Assembly: GCA_947044365.1 (NCBI GenBank)
Contig: OX345640.1
Coordinates: forward strand, 854,001 to 918,000
Origin: Petrosia ficiformis
Taxonomy: Eukaryota > Porifera > Demospongiae > Haplosclerida > Petrosiidae
DNA length: 64,000 nucleotides
Direction of reading: 5' to 3'
Below are positions 45,295-55,846 of this stretch, piece by piece. The position numbers and the translations under genes are program-made. The notes under the pieces were generated by a model. It worked only from the letters and a program-made list of their open reading frames with translations. It was not told where the DNA came from and searched no databases. Every line of letters begins with the position of its first letter. Position 1 is the stretch's first letter.

Positions 45295-45477
45295 ATGGCA
45301 GGGGATTACTGTCAAAATTATCAATGGTATAGTGTTCATCGTGAGGTGTACATGTGGTACTTCATCATGAGGTGGTACTTACCACACCTCACGATGAAGT
45401 ATACCACCTCATGACAAGTACCACCACCTCATGACGGACAGTATACCATTGATAATTTGACAGTAATCCCCCGCCAT
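45295..45477. mobile_element. Mutator-like fold-back MITE, 183 bp, copy 1
   Basis: Inverted ends ATGGCAGGGGATTACTGTCA and inverse; the whole element folds back (GTGAGGTGT/ACACCTCAC inside). Flanks ACAGACTGT (45286-45294) and ATAGACTGT (45478-45486) differ at one site. Empty sites lie at about 24065 and 36045. Confidence 0.87.
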
Positions 45478-45639
45478 ATAGACTGTTGCCTTGCATGTCA
45501 GATTCATACATAAATATTAGGTAGGCTAGGGTGGGGTAACTTTAAAATAAGAGTGAGGAAACAATTATGCCTCGAAAATATGTAGGATCCTAGCAAGGAG
45601 AGGTGAAAAGAATGTTTATGAAACATGTTCTTGGCTGTG

Positions 45640-45876
45640 TGTCGTATTTGTAGCCCTTGGAACTTATGATTGGATTAATTATGTATTGTTTTATAGAGAA
45701 TTGTGTGTTAAGTTTAGTAGACTGTCGTCTCTACGGTATTTACTATATAAGTTTTGTGTTTTGTTTTGTTTGAGCCCTTGTAGAGAGAGTGGGCATTTTT
45801 TTAATAAATCTTCAGTCATTATTTCTTCGAGACGTGATTGTCTCTTCTTGCAATTTAAAATTGTTAAAACATAACA
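45640..45876 (+). repeat. 5' LTR of the gypsy element
   Basis: Starts TGTCGTATTTGTAGCCC and ends TTGTTAAAACATAACA. TATATAAG near 45745 may be the promoter. The sequence right after the LTR, ATTTCTGGCGACGAGGAT, is the candidate primer-binding site; the tRNA is not identified. Confidence 0.95.
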
Positions 45877-46055
45877 ATTTCTGGCGACGAGGATTTTTCA
45901 ACATTGGGGACTCGCTACTCAAGCTAGATTTATCACTGCCTGGAAGTACTATTGCTGTATATTGGACACTTTGTTTCATGATCTCAATTGCCTGCTTCTG
46001 GAACCCCTATTTCCAAGCATTCAAGTTGCCCTACATTTTCCCCCTCCTCTACAGA

Positions 46056-47444
46056 ATGGCTGCAAAGCATTCCTTTGCTGAATTTGACCCTTCATTAGAA
46101 GATTGGAACTCGTACTCTGAAAGGTTTGACTTCTACTTGGAAGCTGGTCGGATTGAAGATCCTGCTATACAACTGTCAACATTCCTCAGCTCAGTAGGGC
46201 CTTCCACTTACAAGCTCATTCGCAATCTGTGCTGTCCAAAGCCACCCAGGGCCATGACATACAAAGAAATTAAGGAACTGCTGCAGCATCATTTTCGACC
46301 CAAGCCATCAGTTGCTGTAGAGCGACTTAAATTCCACTCAACTGTTCGTCAACCCTCTGAATCATTAACATCCTACATTGCTCGCCTCCGGGAATTATCT
46401 GAATTTTGCGAATTTACTAATCTCGATGAAATGCTGCGAGACAGATTAGTTTGTGGAATCAATAATCCAAGAATTCAAAAACTTCTCCTGACTGAATCTT
46501 CCGACAAGCTAACCTTCAAACGAGCTCAGGAGTTGGCTGAATCAGCGGAAGCTGCAGAGAAAAGCATCCATGATGTTACTTCCACCACGGGTAATCCACA
46601 CATCAATGTTCTCTCTCAACGACTGCGGAAGGCCCCTCATAATCCGAAACGACAGGATCAGCCTCTACCCACTGTCCGGAATAGCTGTTACCGTTGTGGA
46701 GGTAAACATCACCATACTCGCTGCCAATTCAAAGATGCTACATGCCATTATTGCCACAATAAAGGGCACCTTATTCGAGTCTGTAGGAAACGACAAAATA
46801 AAGAGAAGAAATCATTTTTCCAACAAACTAACGTGATTGAAAATTGTCACTCTAATCTGGGTCGTTCCGTTGCTCAGCAGGAGCAGTCTGTTTCTTCTGT
46901 CCTTATTCCTGATTCCTACCCTGACACACTCTACACTGTGACGAGCAAAAACCATATTGGTCCACTTCATGTACAGTTAACAGTAGATGGGAAACCCATA
47001 TCCATGCAAGTCGACACCGGTGCAGCAGCTTCTCTCATAAGTCAGGTGACATATTCCTCCTTATGGGACACTCCTCCCCCTCTAACAAAGAGCAACACTA
47101 GTCTAATAACTTACACAGGAGAACAGGTCTCCATTTTGGGTACTCTGATGACTCGTGCTTTGTATAAAGAGCAGTCTCACCGCCTTCCCCTTTATGTAGT
47201 GAAAGGTAACGGACCATCACTTCTGGGACGTGATTGGTTGAATTTCTTCAGGTTAGACTGGAAGGAAATCTGCACCCTTCACCAACCTTCCAAGTTGGAT
47301 AGGATACTGAAGAAGTATGCTCAAGTCTTTGAGCCAAGTCTTGGAACCTTCCACGGAGTCTCTGTTGATATTGAAACCTATCCTCAGGCGACTCCTAAAT
47401 TTTTCAAAGCACGGTCAGTACCTTTCGTCTATCGAGAAAATTGA
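46056..47444 (+). CDS. Gag-protease region of the gypsy element
   Basis: Start chosen at MAAKHSFAEFDP, where gag similarity begins; the open frame extends upstream only into leader and LTR. Residues of about 20-180 look like the retrotransposon gag capsid fold. Two zinc knuckles follow at about 211-243: CYRCGGKHHHTRC (slightly non-canonical spacing) and CHYCHNKGHLIRVC (canonical CCHC). The aspartic protease motif VDTGAAASLI has its Asp at residue 320, and LLGRDWL follows at the end of the fold. The frame enters the linker before RT and stops at 47442-47444 just after the break at the A-run 47437-47440. The sequence continues in another frame, consistent with a one-base loss. Confidence 0.9.
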   Translation: MAAKHSFAEFDPSLEDWNSYSERFDFYLEAGRIEDPAIQLSTFLSSVGPSTYKLIRNLCCPKPPRAMTYKEIKELLQHHFRPKPSVAVERLKFHSTVRQPSESLTSYIARLRELSEFCEFTNLDEMLRDRLVCGINNPRIQKLLLTESSDKLTFKRAQELAESAEAAEKSIHDVTSTTGNPHINVLSQRLRKAPHNPKRQDQPLPTVRNSCYRCGGKHHHTRCQFKDATCHYCHNKGHLIRVCRKRQNKEKKSFFQQTNVIENCHSNLGRSVAQQEQSVSSVLIPDSYPDTLYTVTSKNHIGPLHVQLTVDGKPISMQVDTGAAASLISQVTYSSLWDTPPPLTKSNTSLITYTGEQVSILGTLMTRALYKEQSHRLPLYVVKGNGPSLLGRDWLNFFRLDWKEICTLHQPSKLDRILKKYAQVFEPSLGTFHGVSVDIETYPQATPKFFKARSVPFVYREN

Positions 47445-49611
47445 AAAGGAACTAGATAGACTAGTCCAGCAAGGGATCATCAGTCCAGTGAAGTTTTCCA
47501 AATGGGCAGCCCCGATTGTACCTGTGTTGAAGAAGTGTGGTTCTATAAGGCTTTGTGGAGATTATAAGCTCACTGCTAATACAGCCTCTCCAGTGGATAG
47601 CTACCCTCTCCCAAAAATTGAAGAGCTATTTACTGATCTCTCTGGAGGAAAGCAGTTCACTAAATTGGATTTAGCCCAAGCTTACCTCCAATTACCTTTG
47701 AGTGACTCCTCCAAAGCACTGACCACAATCAACACCCAAAAAGGGCTATTCCAATTTAATCGTATGCCGTTTGGAATCTCGTCAGCCCCTGCAGTCTTTC
47801 AAAGGACTATGGACAATTTATTGAAAGGGCTCAACCATGTCACAGCTTATCTTGATGATATTGTTGTCACGGGCACTTCCGAAGAAGAACACCTTCACAA
47901 TCTAGAGGAACTCCTACGTCGACTTGAGGAAGCTGGTGTTCGTCTCAAAAGAGAAAAATGTGTTTTCTTTGCCACTCAAGTTGAGTACCTTGGTCATTTG
48001 ATAGACAAGGATGGTTTACACCCCTCACCCTCAAAAGTCAAGGCTGTGAAGGACGCCCCTACTCCAAGTAACCTGACAGAACTTAGAGCCTTCTTAGGTT
48101 TAATTAATTATTACAGGAAATTTATTCCTAATGTATCAACTGAATTATCTACTCTCTATTCCCTATTACAGAAAGACAACCAGTGGTCTTGGGGTCCTAA
48201 AGAAGAAGAATGCTTCCAAAAAGCAAAATCCCTTCTTATGTCACCCACTCTTTTGGTACACTTTAATCCTAACAAGCCGTTGATTCTCTCATGTGATGCC
48301 TCCTCTATTGGAGTTGGTGCTGTTCTGGCTCACCAAATGGAAGATGGATCAAGTCAACCAATTTGTTATGCCTCGAGAACTCTGTCCCCCGCTGAGAAAA
48401 ACTACTCTCAACTCGACAAAGAGGCTCTTTCCATAATTTTTGGAGTGACAAGATTTCAACAGTACCTTTTTGGAAGACATTTTACCTTGTTGACTGACCA
48501 TAAACCATTGAGTTATTTATTTCATCCCCACAGATCAGTTCCTCAGATGGTCTCAGCCCGCATTCAGCGTTGGTCTCTAATTCTAGGAGCCCACAGTTAC
48601 GATATTCGTTACCGACCAGGAAAGGATCACGGGAACGCTGATAGTCTCAGTCGCCTACCATTGTCAGTATATCCTAAGCAAGTACCAGTACCTGGAGATG
48701 TCATTTTTACACTGACAGAAATACAAAAATCTATGATCACTGCCAAAGATATCGCCAATTGGACTGCCAAAGATTCTATTCTGTCCTCTGTTTTTCGTTT
48801 TATCATTAATGGATGGCCCAACTTTATCAACCAACCGGAGCTTCACCCTTACTTTTCCAAAAGAAATGAGTTAAGTGCGGAAAGTGGTTGCATTTTTCGT
48901 GGCTCCAGAATCATTGTCCCTCCACCCTGCCGGAAGGTAGTCCTTCGTGAATTGCATGTAGCCCACCCTGGTATCTGTAGAATGAAATCACTCGCTAGAG
49001 GATATGTGTGGTGGCCTAAGATTGATGAAGACCTGGAAGCTGAAGTGAAGAGCTGTCATACCTGTCAGTCTGTTCGACACAACCCACCTTTGGCTCCTAT
49101 TCATCCATGGCACTGGCCAGAACGCCCTTGGTCTCGTATACACATTGACTTCGCAGGCCCTTTTCTTGGCAAGATGTTCCTAGTAGTTGTCGATGCACAC
49201 AGTAAATGGTTAGAAGTCCACATGATGTCTAGCACTACCTCTGTCTCTACCATTGAAAAACTCAGAAATATTTTCTCTATTTTTGGATTGCCTCGTGTTA
49301 TAGTCTCAGACAATGCTACCGTTTTCACAAGTGCTGAATTTCAGAAGTTTGTTGGAGAAAATGGAATTGCTCATCAAAAAGTAGCCCCATATCATCCTGC
49401 CTCGAATGGCCTTGCAGAAAGGGCAGTACAGACCTTTAAAGAAGGAATAAAGAAACTCACAGGCCCTCTTGAAACAAGGTTGTCTCGTTTCCTATTTGCA
49501 TACCGCACTACACCACAAACATCAACCGGTATGTCACCCGCTTTGCTTATGTTTGGTCGAACTCTTCGTACGAGATTGGATCTCCTGTTCCCTAACATCG
49601 CAGCTGACTAA
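47317..49611 (+). CDS. Pol of the gypsy element: RT, RNase H, integrase
   Basis: Real similarity begins at about 47437; the first 40 codons of this frame overlap the previous one and are meaningless. RT: LVQQGIISP, FTKLDLAQAYLQL, MPFGISSAP and YLDD (catalytic Asp pair at 47854-47859). RNase H: SCDASSIGVGAVLAHQ, DKEAL, LTDHKPL, HGNADSLSR. Integrase: zinc-binding HPGICRMKS..SCHTCQ at about 48960-49070, then DFAGP, VSDNATVF and the Glu of GLAERAVQTFKE (DDE). The frame ends at an in-frame TAA (49609-49611), beyond which the same frame continues with integrase tail sequence, so this is a premature stop. Without the break upstream it would be one polyprotein with gag. Confidence 0.92.
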   Translation: MLKSLSQVLEPSTESLLILKPILRRLLNFSKHGQYLSSIEKIEKELDRLVQQGIISPVKFSKWAAPIVPVLKKCGSIRLCGDYKLTANTASPVDSYPLPKIEELFTDLSGGKQFTKLDLAQAYLQLPLSDSSKALTTINTQKGLFQFNRMPFGISSAPAVFQRTMDNLLKGLNHVTAYLDDIVVTGTSEEEHLHNLEELLRRLEEAGVRLKREKCVFFATQVEYLGHLIDKDGLHPSPSKVKAVKDAPTPSNLTELRAFLGLINYYRKFIPNVSTELSTLYSLLQKDNQWSWGPKEEECFQKAKSLLMSPTLLVHFNPNKPLILSCDASSIGVGAVLAHQMEDGSSQPICYASRTLSPAEKNYSQLDKEALSIIFGVTRFQQYLFGRHFTLLTDHKPLSYLFHPHRSVPQMVSARIQRWSLILGAHSYDIRYRPGKDHGNADSLSRLPLSVYPKQVPVPGDVIFTLTEIQKSMITAKDIANWTAKDSILSSVFRFIINGWPNFINQPELHPYFSKRNELSAESGCIFRGSRIIVPPPCRKVVLRELHVAHPGICRMKSLARGYVWWPKIDEDLEAEVKSCHTCQSVRHNPPLAPIHPWHWPERPWSRIHIDFAGPFLGKMFLVVVDAHSKWLEVHMMSSTTSVSTIEKLRNIFSIFGLPRVIVSDNATVFTSAEFQKFVGENGIAHQKVAPYHPASNGLAERAVQTFKEGIKKLTGPLETRLSRFLFAYRTTPQTSTGMSPALLMFGRTLRTRLDLLFPNIAAD

Positions 49612-49986
49612 GTTGGAAAAAGTCAAGCTCGAATGATTGCTAAGCGTAAGAACCGTCAAGTTCCATCCTTCAAGCCGGGAGACTTGGTGTACTGTCGTAA
49701 CTTCTCTACAAATCAGCCTAAATGGATCCCAGCTGAAGTACAAGCAACAACTGGTCCTTTGTCATATCGACTTTCTCTACCCGATGGTCGTTCTGTCAGA
49801 AGACATGTGGATCATGTCATGTCTCGTCAAACAGAATGCCTTACTGATACTTCTAGTGAAGATGATATCATCATTCTACCTCAAACTGAATCAGAAGCAA
49901 TTGTTCCTCATGACAATCCTCCGGCTCTTCCCCGTCGCTCTAATCGTGTGAGTCGACCCCCAGATCGCTATATGCCTCATTGGTAA
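49612..49986 (+). pseudogene. C-terminal tail of the gypsy integrase, cut off by a stop codon
   Basis: Same frame as the preceding pol but separated from it by the TAA at 49609-49611. Contains KPGDLVYCRNF, WIPAEVQATTGPLSYRL, RRHVDHV and a final RRSNRVSRPPDRY. The order matches the GPY/F-type module that follows the catalytic core in gypsy integrases. The natural stop is TAA just before the polypurine tract. Confidence 0.85.
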
Positions 49987-49999
49987 AAGGAGAGAGAAA

Positions 50000-50236
50000 T
50001 GTCGTATTTGTAGCCCTTGGAACTTATGATTGGATTAATTATGTATTGTTTTAGAGACAATTGTGTGTTAAGTTTAGTAGACTGTCGTCTCTACGGTATT
50101 TACTATATAAGTTTTGTGTTTTGTTTTGTTTGAGCCCTTGTAGAGAGAGTGGGCATTTTTTTTATAAATCTTCAGTCATTATTTCTTCGAGACGTGATTG
50201 TCTCTTCTTGCAATTTAAAATTGTTAAAACATAACA
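50000..50236 (+). repeat. 3' LTR of the gypsy element
   Basis: Same length as the 5' LTR. Differences: TTTTATAGAGAA against TTTTAGAGACAA (two substitutions) and one A/T difference in the T-run near 50162. Confidence 0.95.
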
Positions 50237-50241
50237 CTGTG

Positions 50242-50490
50242 GTTCATCAGTTTAATCATGGTAGAATCATGTCAGTTCAAAATGAGAATTGTTCCAACTT
50301 ACCCCGCCTACCAATTTTCACCTTCCTGTCGTTTGTCTTCTCGTACGCTAAATATAAAGAAGAAACGCAAAGGGTTTCACTTGCTGTATTTGGATATAGG
50401 TGGACCTCTTACTCCAACATAGTTTTGGCAGTCCATCAAACCATGGTGAATGTATCACATTTTGTCAGAAGCTTCGAAGGGTGACCATGG
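50242..50490. repeat. Right flank of the gypsy insertion, duplicated at 59108-59355
   Basis: GGTTCATCAGTTTAATCATG through GTTTTGGCAGTCCATCAAACC to GAAGCTTCGAAGGGTGACC is shared with 59108-59355, with a few differences. The apparent reading frame (VSLAVFGYRWTSYSN) is open in both but has no recognisable family, so I do not call a gene. Confidence 0.8.
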
Positions 50491-50713
50491 ATGCAAAAAT
50501 CAGTCATTTGGCAAAAATTAATTTTGCTTCACATTTAAATGCACATAATTCAGCCACTTTCTACAGATAGCCAACTAAATATATATCTAGGAAGAGCAGA
50601 TACCAAATTAAGTTAGTTTGCTATGCAAAATGGCTGACTAACAAACATTTAAATGAAACCATTTTGAGAAAATTCTTATTTGCCAAATGACTGATTTTCG
50701 CATCTACAGTCAC
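50481..50713. repeat. MITE family G, copy 4
   Basis: GTGACCATGGATGCAAAAAT to CGCATCTACAGTCAC. Confidence 0.85.
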
Positions 50714-50782
50714 ACACACCCACACACATACATGAAACACACCACCCATTGTATATACAACATAAACCACTGCCTGCTTACC

Positions 50783-51028
50783 CAGTGGCGTGTCCAGACC
50801 TGAATACCAAGGGGGTTGTATCGCTGTAACAATGGCGCACGTATTGCGCCGCAAATTTTTGAATTATTATTTATTCATTAGAGGTGTGGTCGACGTTGCA
50901 ACGTACTTTACGTACATTATGGTCTATTATTGATGATGCTGTTCACGATCTTCGTGGGTCTACTGATTCAATGCTCTGACAACAGGGGGGCCTGGGCCCA
51001 CCCAGGCCCCCCCTTAAACACGCCAGTG
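50783..51028. mobile_element. hAT-like MITE, 246 bp, with 8-bp target duplication
   Basis: Ends CAGTGGCGTGT and ACACGCCAGTG. TGCTTACC is at both flanks (50775-50782 and 51029-51036). The uninterrupted site CTTGCTTACCTCAAACTGAC occurs at about 37643 and in many other module copies. GC-rich GGGGGGCCTGGGCCCACCC lies near the right end. No coding content. Confidence 0.88.
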
Positions 51029-51384
51029 TGCTTACCTCAAACTGACAAGAACGCCTACCCAAACCACAATGTGTGGTATGTGGAAGTTATATAACTACAA
51101 CATATATATAATTATTATTATAATTACTACATTTGATACTTGGAAGAGGTATGGTATAGATGATCTATGTTTCTTTGAAAATTAAAGTTTGTGTAATAGC
51201 TTTATTACATTTGATACTTGGAAGAGGTATGATATAGATCATCTATGTAATTCCCAAATATGATTATTAGTTTGTACTACAACTTTAAAAGGTTAATTAG
51301 ACACAGGACTATATATATATATACATAATTCATTCATAGTTATATATTATTATTTATATATAATATAATTTACATATATATCAT

Positions 51385-51690
51385 GACACTCTTAAGGTAA
51401 TATTTTGTAATTATGAGTCATTATGAGTCATTATTACAAGTCTTTAAGTCAAATACAAACCTTTTCATTAAGGCTGGAACATTCCCTGTCCAATTAGTGT
51501 ATAGTTCCTCTGAGAAATTGTCAAAGTTATATCACATGATCATCATGTGACAGTTACATGACTAAATGTATATGACAGCTCCAGGCACGAAGGCACCAGG
51601 TCTTGAATCAACCAGCTGTGTTTTGTAACCATTACCAGGGCATTATATAACATGACATCATTTGATGATGTATATAATCATGACACCATT
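51385..51690 (-). pseudogene. Antisense VPS10 fragment 4
   Basis: Minus-strand pieces of VPS10 exons 1967-2077 and 1781-1911; the internal deletion in the first (AAGGCTGGAACATTCC junction) is shared with the fragment at 25893, so these two have a common origin. Confidence 0.78.
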
Positions 51691-51946
51691 TCTCCATAGA
51701 CACAATGTCTATAGGGAAATGAATATAATTATATAATATATGTATAGGTAATGTCGTGCCAGGGTGCTATATCAGGTTTATAATCACCAAAAGGTTTAAA
51801 ATATAATCACCAATCCAGAAGGGGAAGTTATCATAAGCCTGATATTGCACAAGTGACTTCAAAGTCATGTTTATCAGCTTAATGAAGCAACAAACCACAC
51901 AGTACACATATCAAACCATGGTGAATGTATTACATTTTGTCAGAGG

Positions 51947-52185
51947 GTGACCATGGGTGCGAAAATCAGTCATTCGGCAAAAATCAAATGCTTTACATTT
52001 AAATGCACATAATTCAGCCATTTTCTACAGATAGCCAAATAAATATATATCTAGGAAGAGCAACTATTCTTTTACCTAGATAACAAATTAAGCTATGCAA
52101 AATGGCTGAGTAACAAACATTTAAATGAAACCATTTTGAGAAAATTTTTAGTTGCCAAATGACTGATTTTCGCATCCACAGTCAC
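51947..52185. repeat. MITE family G, copy 5
   Basis: GTGACCATGGGTGCGAAAAT to CGCATCCACAGTCAC. The right part plus its flank (about 52147-52451) is repeated at 54072-54390. Confidence 0.85.
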
Positions 52186-52413
52186 ACACACACACCCACA
52201 CACATACATGAAACACACCATCCATTGTATATACAACATAAACTAGTGCTTGCTTACCTCAAACTGACAAGAATGCTGCTACCCAAACCACAATGTGTCA
52301 GTAGTATGAGGAAGTTATATATACCATAAAAGTTATACCACCATGGAACAGTGTCAATAAAATTACATTCCTAGTATAAACCTTTTCGTATCATATAACT
52401 ACAACATACAATT

Positions 52414-52452
<39 letters not shown>

Positions 52453-53497
52453 AATACTGGAAATAGTTGTATAGTATGATGAAAACATGAAACACACCAC
52501 CCACAACATAAACCACTGCTGCTTGCTTACCTCAAACTGACAAGAATGCCTACCCAAACCACAATGTGTGGTATGTGGAAGTTATATAACTACAACATAT
52601 TATAATTATTATTATAATTACTACATTTGATACTTGGAAGAGGTATGATATAGATCATCTATGTAATTCAATTATGATTATTAGTTTGTACTACAACTTT
52701 AAAAGGTTAATTAGACACAGGGCTATATATATATATATATATATATACATAATTCATTCATAGTTATATATTATTATTTATATATAATATAATTTACATA
52801 TATGTATATTATATATAATTATTATTTATATTCATAAATAAAATTAATGATAATACGATATTCATATAATTGGTATGTCTACAAATCAATCTTTTAAATC
52901 TATATACTAATAATGGTACTACCTGCTGACATAGCTGTTGAAAGAAAGTAATTTTATTAAAACAGTATGTCAACAATCAGCATGCTAGACATTCTTTTGT
53001 TTCAACAGAAATAAAGTTTAATAATTGATGCAAATCTCATTAAATATTTGTAAGTGGTATGGTCTTGTTTGTGTCTCATTTTGTTTCAACATATTACTGC
53101 TTTTTTGGGGGAAAAAACTTTAATTTAAAATTAAGAATAGTGGAAAAACAAATTGTATATTATACCCCTATCATAATTATTATTATATGGTCATATAATA
53201 TAATTCAGATGGTGTTAAACTTGCTTTCTTAAAATTGCTTTCCTATAACATCTGTCAGCATTATATAATAGTTTAAAGTTCAAAGATTGATTTGACCTCA
53301 TTCTTATGAAGGATAATATCATTGATGAATAATTATAATTGTGAATGAATATCTAAATTGACAGTCATTAATTTTATGAATATAATTGTATGTCTAATTA
53401 ACGTGCTATATATATCAACAAAGTACAGTGTTCATGACATGACTGACACTCCTGACACACCTATCAAAGTACAAAATAGATGACACAGATGTAAGCT

Positions 53498-53506
53498 TAT
53501 AAAAGG
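53498..53506 (+). promoter_or_regulatory. Orphan type I CR promoter
   Basis: TATAAAAGG in full context, followed by GTGGTTAGATAGCAACACTGC and then type II sequence. No gene follows. Confidence 0.6.
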
Positions 53507-53800
53507 GTGGTTAGATAGCAACACTGCTAATGGTAAACTAAAGATTTAACTATTTAGCTTTAATATTTTCTGTACAACAAACTACATAAGATAACTTATT
53601 TGTAAATTATTTCACTGTTGATTTTAAGTTTTCTTCTTTATTGACCTAGAATCTATATATATATCAACATTTTAACAAGTTATTGTTAATAATAATAGCC
53701 ACAAACATATTCAGTTGAGATTCGTTTCAGAATCTCCTCTCTTACAGTGATTACATTGACATTTACGAATCTTCATGATTATTCTTAAGAAACAGACTGT

Positions 53801-53977
53801 ATGGTGGGGGATTACTGTCAAAATTATCAATGGTATAGTGTTCATCGTGAGGTGTGGTACTTCATCATGAGGTGGTACTTACCACACCTCACGATGAAGT
53901 ATACCACCTCGTGACAAGTACCACCACCTCATGACGGACAGTATACCATTGATAATTTGACAGTAATCCCCCGCCAT
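53801..53977. mobile_element. Mutator-like fold-back MITE, copy 2
   Basis: ATGGTGGGGGATTACTGTCA and inverse. Perfect 9-bp flanks ACAGACTGT at 53792-53800 and 53978-53986. Confidence 0.88.
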
Positions 53978-54071
53978 ACAGACTGTTGCCTTGCATGTCA
54001 GATTCATACATAAATATTAGGTAGGGTGGGGTAACTTTAAAATGAGAGTGAGGAAACAATTATGCCTCGAA

Positions 54072-54343
54072 ATATTTTTAGTTGCCAAATGACTGATTTT
54101 CGCATCCACAGTCACACACACACACCCACACACATACATGAAACACACCATCCATTGTATATACAACATAAACTAGTGCTTGCTTACCTCAAACTGACAA
54201 GAATGCTGCTACCCAAACCACAATGTGTCAGTAGTATGAGGAAGTTATATATACCATAAAAGTTATACCACCATGGAACAGTGTCAATAAAATTACATTC
54301 CTAGTATAAACCTTTTCGTATCATATAACTACAACATACAATT

Positions 54344-54384
<41 letters not shown>

Positions 54385-55200
54385 AATACTGGAAATAGTT
54401 GTATAGTACCAAGTGCATGTCTCAATAAGTTTCTTTGAAATTAAAGTTTGTGTAGTAGTTTTATTTGTACTACTTGGAAGAAATATTGTATAGATGATCT
54501 ATAAATTAAAGCTTGTGTAATATAGCTTTATTTGTGCTACATTTGATACTTGGAAGAGGTATGGTATAGATCATCAATTTTTCTTTGAAAATTAAAGTTT
54601 GTGTAATAGCTTTATTACATTTGATACTTGGAAGAGGTATGATATAGATCATCTATGTAATTCAATTATGATTAATAGTTTGTACTACAACTTTAAAAGG
54701 TTAATTAGACACAGGGCTATATATTATATAATACATAATTCGTTATATAATATTTTATATAATATATATTTACTTATACCATGATGTGTGGGCGATCACC
54801 ATGGTAACCTTTGATATACTGCGGGAGATATATGCCCATAACATGCCTGTAGTGTCTAGCATCTAATTGTATCCTTTAGTGTCTAGCATCTAATTGTATT
54901 TTCACAGTTTTTACAGTAAACGCTAATTGGGATAGTACTATGGTTTCTACATGACAACAGTGATATCAAATGTGATTTAATTGCATACTTTTGTGTTACC
55001 ATGGTATAAAATATGTTTGGAGGGCATATAACACTCTTGAGATAATTGTCGCGGGCTATGCTCTCAACCAATTATTACGTATATGTACAATTATATTAAG
55101 ATTCAGGTATGTCTACAAATCAATCTATGTACTAATAATGGTACTACCTGCTGACATAGCTGTTGAAAGAAAACAATTTATTTAAAACAGTATGTCAATA
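54072..55200. repeat. Mixed duplicated blocks, no gene
   Basis: The right part of MITE family G and its flank, a (TA)n run at about 54350-54381, then blocks shared with 27640-28140 and 59990-60620 (ATTAAAGCTTGTGTAATA, CCATGATGTGTGGGCGATCACC). TCTAATTGTATTTTCACAG is preceded by a small local duplication of TAGTGTCTAGCATCTAATTG. Confidence 0.7.
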
Positions 55201-55380
55201 ATCAGCATGCTAGACATTCAACAGAAATAAAGTTTAATAATTGATGCAAATTTCATTAAATAGTTGTAAGTGGTATGGTCTCGCCGGTGTCTCATTTTGT
55301 TTCAAAATAATTATTACTGCTTAGCCCCAGTTCCAGTCAAAATTCTTCCTTGCCAAATGACTGATTTTCGCATCTACAGT

Positions 55381-55411
<31 letters not shown>

Positions 55412-55424
55412 ATATACTATAAAT

Positions 55425-55846
55425 GGGTAACAATGAAAGCAGGAACAGAGGAATGAGGAATGGAATGAGGAATGGATTTTATTCACAATGCGTCATAAGA
55501 TGCAGCTACGTGATGAACTTTCTTTGAATGCCTAAGAGACAAAGATGTTTCTAAATAACATGAGTCATTTATCGATTTTTTCTTTATTATAGTACATTTG
55601 TTATCAGTACTAGTATTCAATCACTTATTATCTTCATTTAACTAACATTTTACCTAACATTTTGGACCCCTCTCCTCGTTGAGTTATGAAATATTAACAC
55701 TTTTCACAAACCATTGCAACTGAGTGAAAACAGACAGAAGGTGCATTAAAAAAATTGTGTAGTTGTGTATATAATGGAAAAAAATGTTTTGATTTCTGTT
55801 CCTCATTCCATTCCCCATTCCTCTGTTCCTACTTTCATTGTTACCC
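55425..55846. mobile_element. Mutator-like MITE, 422 bp, second copy
   Basis: Nearly identical to 42078-42499, including the ACTATAAAT flanks, so it was copied by segmental duplication and not by a new insertion. Confidence 0.87.

Larger units (their letters stand above)
45635..50241 (+). mobile_element. Ty3/gypsy LTR retrotransposon with 5-bp target duplication
   Basis: Two 237-bp LTRs (TG...CA ends) flanked by CTGTG at 45635-45639 and 50237-50241. At 59099-59115 the same flanking sequence reads through CTTGGCTGTGGTTCATCAG with no insertion, the pre-insertion site. Inside, in order: CCHC zinc knuckles, protease, reverse transcriptase, RNase H, integrase and a GPY/F-like tail, the usual gypsy order. 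A polypurine tract AAAAGGAGAGAGAAA precedes the 3' LTR. The LTRs differ at about three positions, so insertion is fairly recent. The coding region has a frameshift and a stop codon and is not autonomous as it stands. Confidence 0.96.
52497..54066. repeat. CR upstream module ending in an orphan promoter
   Basis: Matches 57470-59047 almost throughout: upstream blocks, TATAAAAGG at 53498-53506 without a CR gene, type II blocks, the fold-back MITE, and GGTAACTTTAAAATGAGAG. At about 54066 it breaks off and joins a copy of the 52147-52451 sequence. Confidence 0.8.

Noticed and set aside
45789..46055. Gag frame extended upstream into the LTR
   Set aside because: The extra residues come from LTR and primer-binding leader; gag similarity starts at the ATG at 46056.
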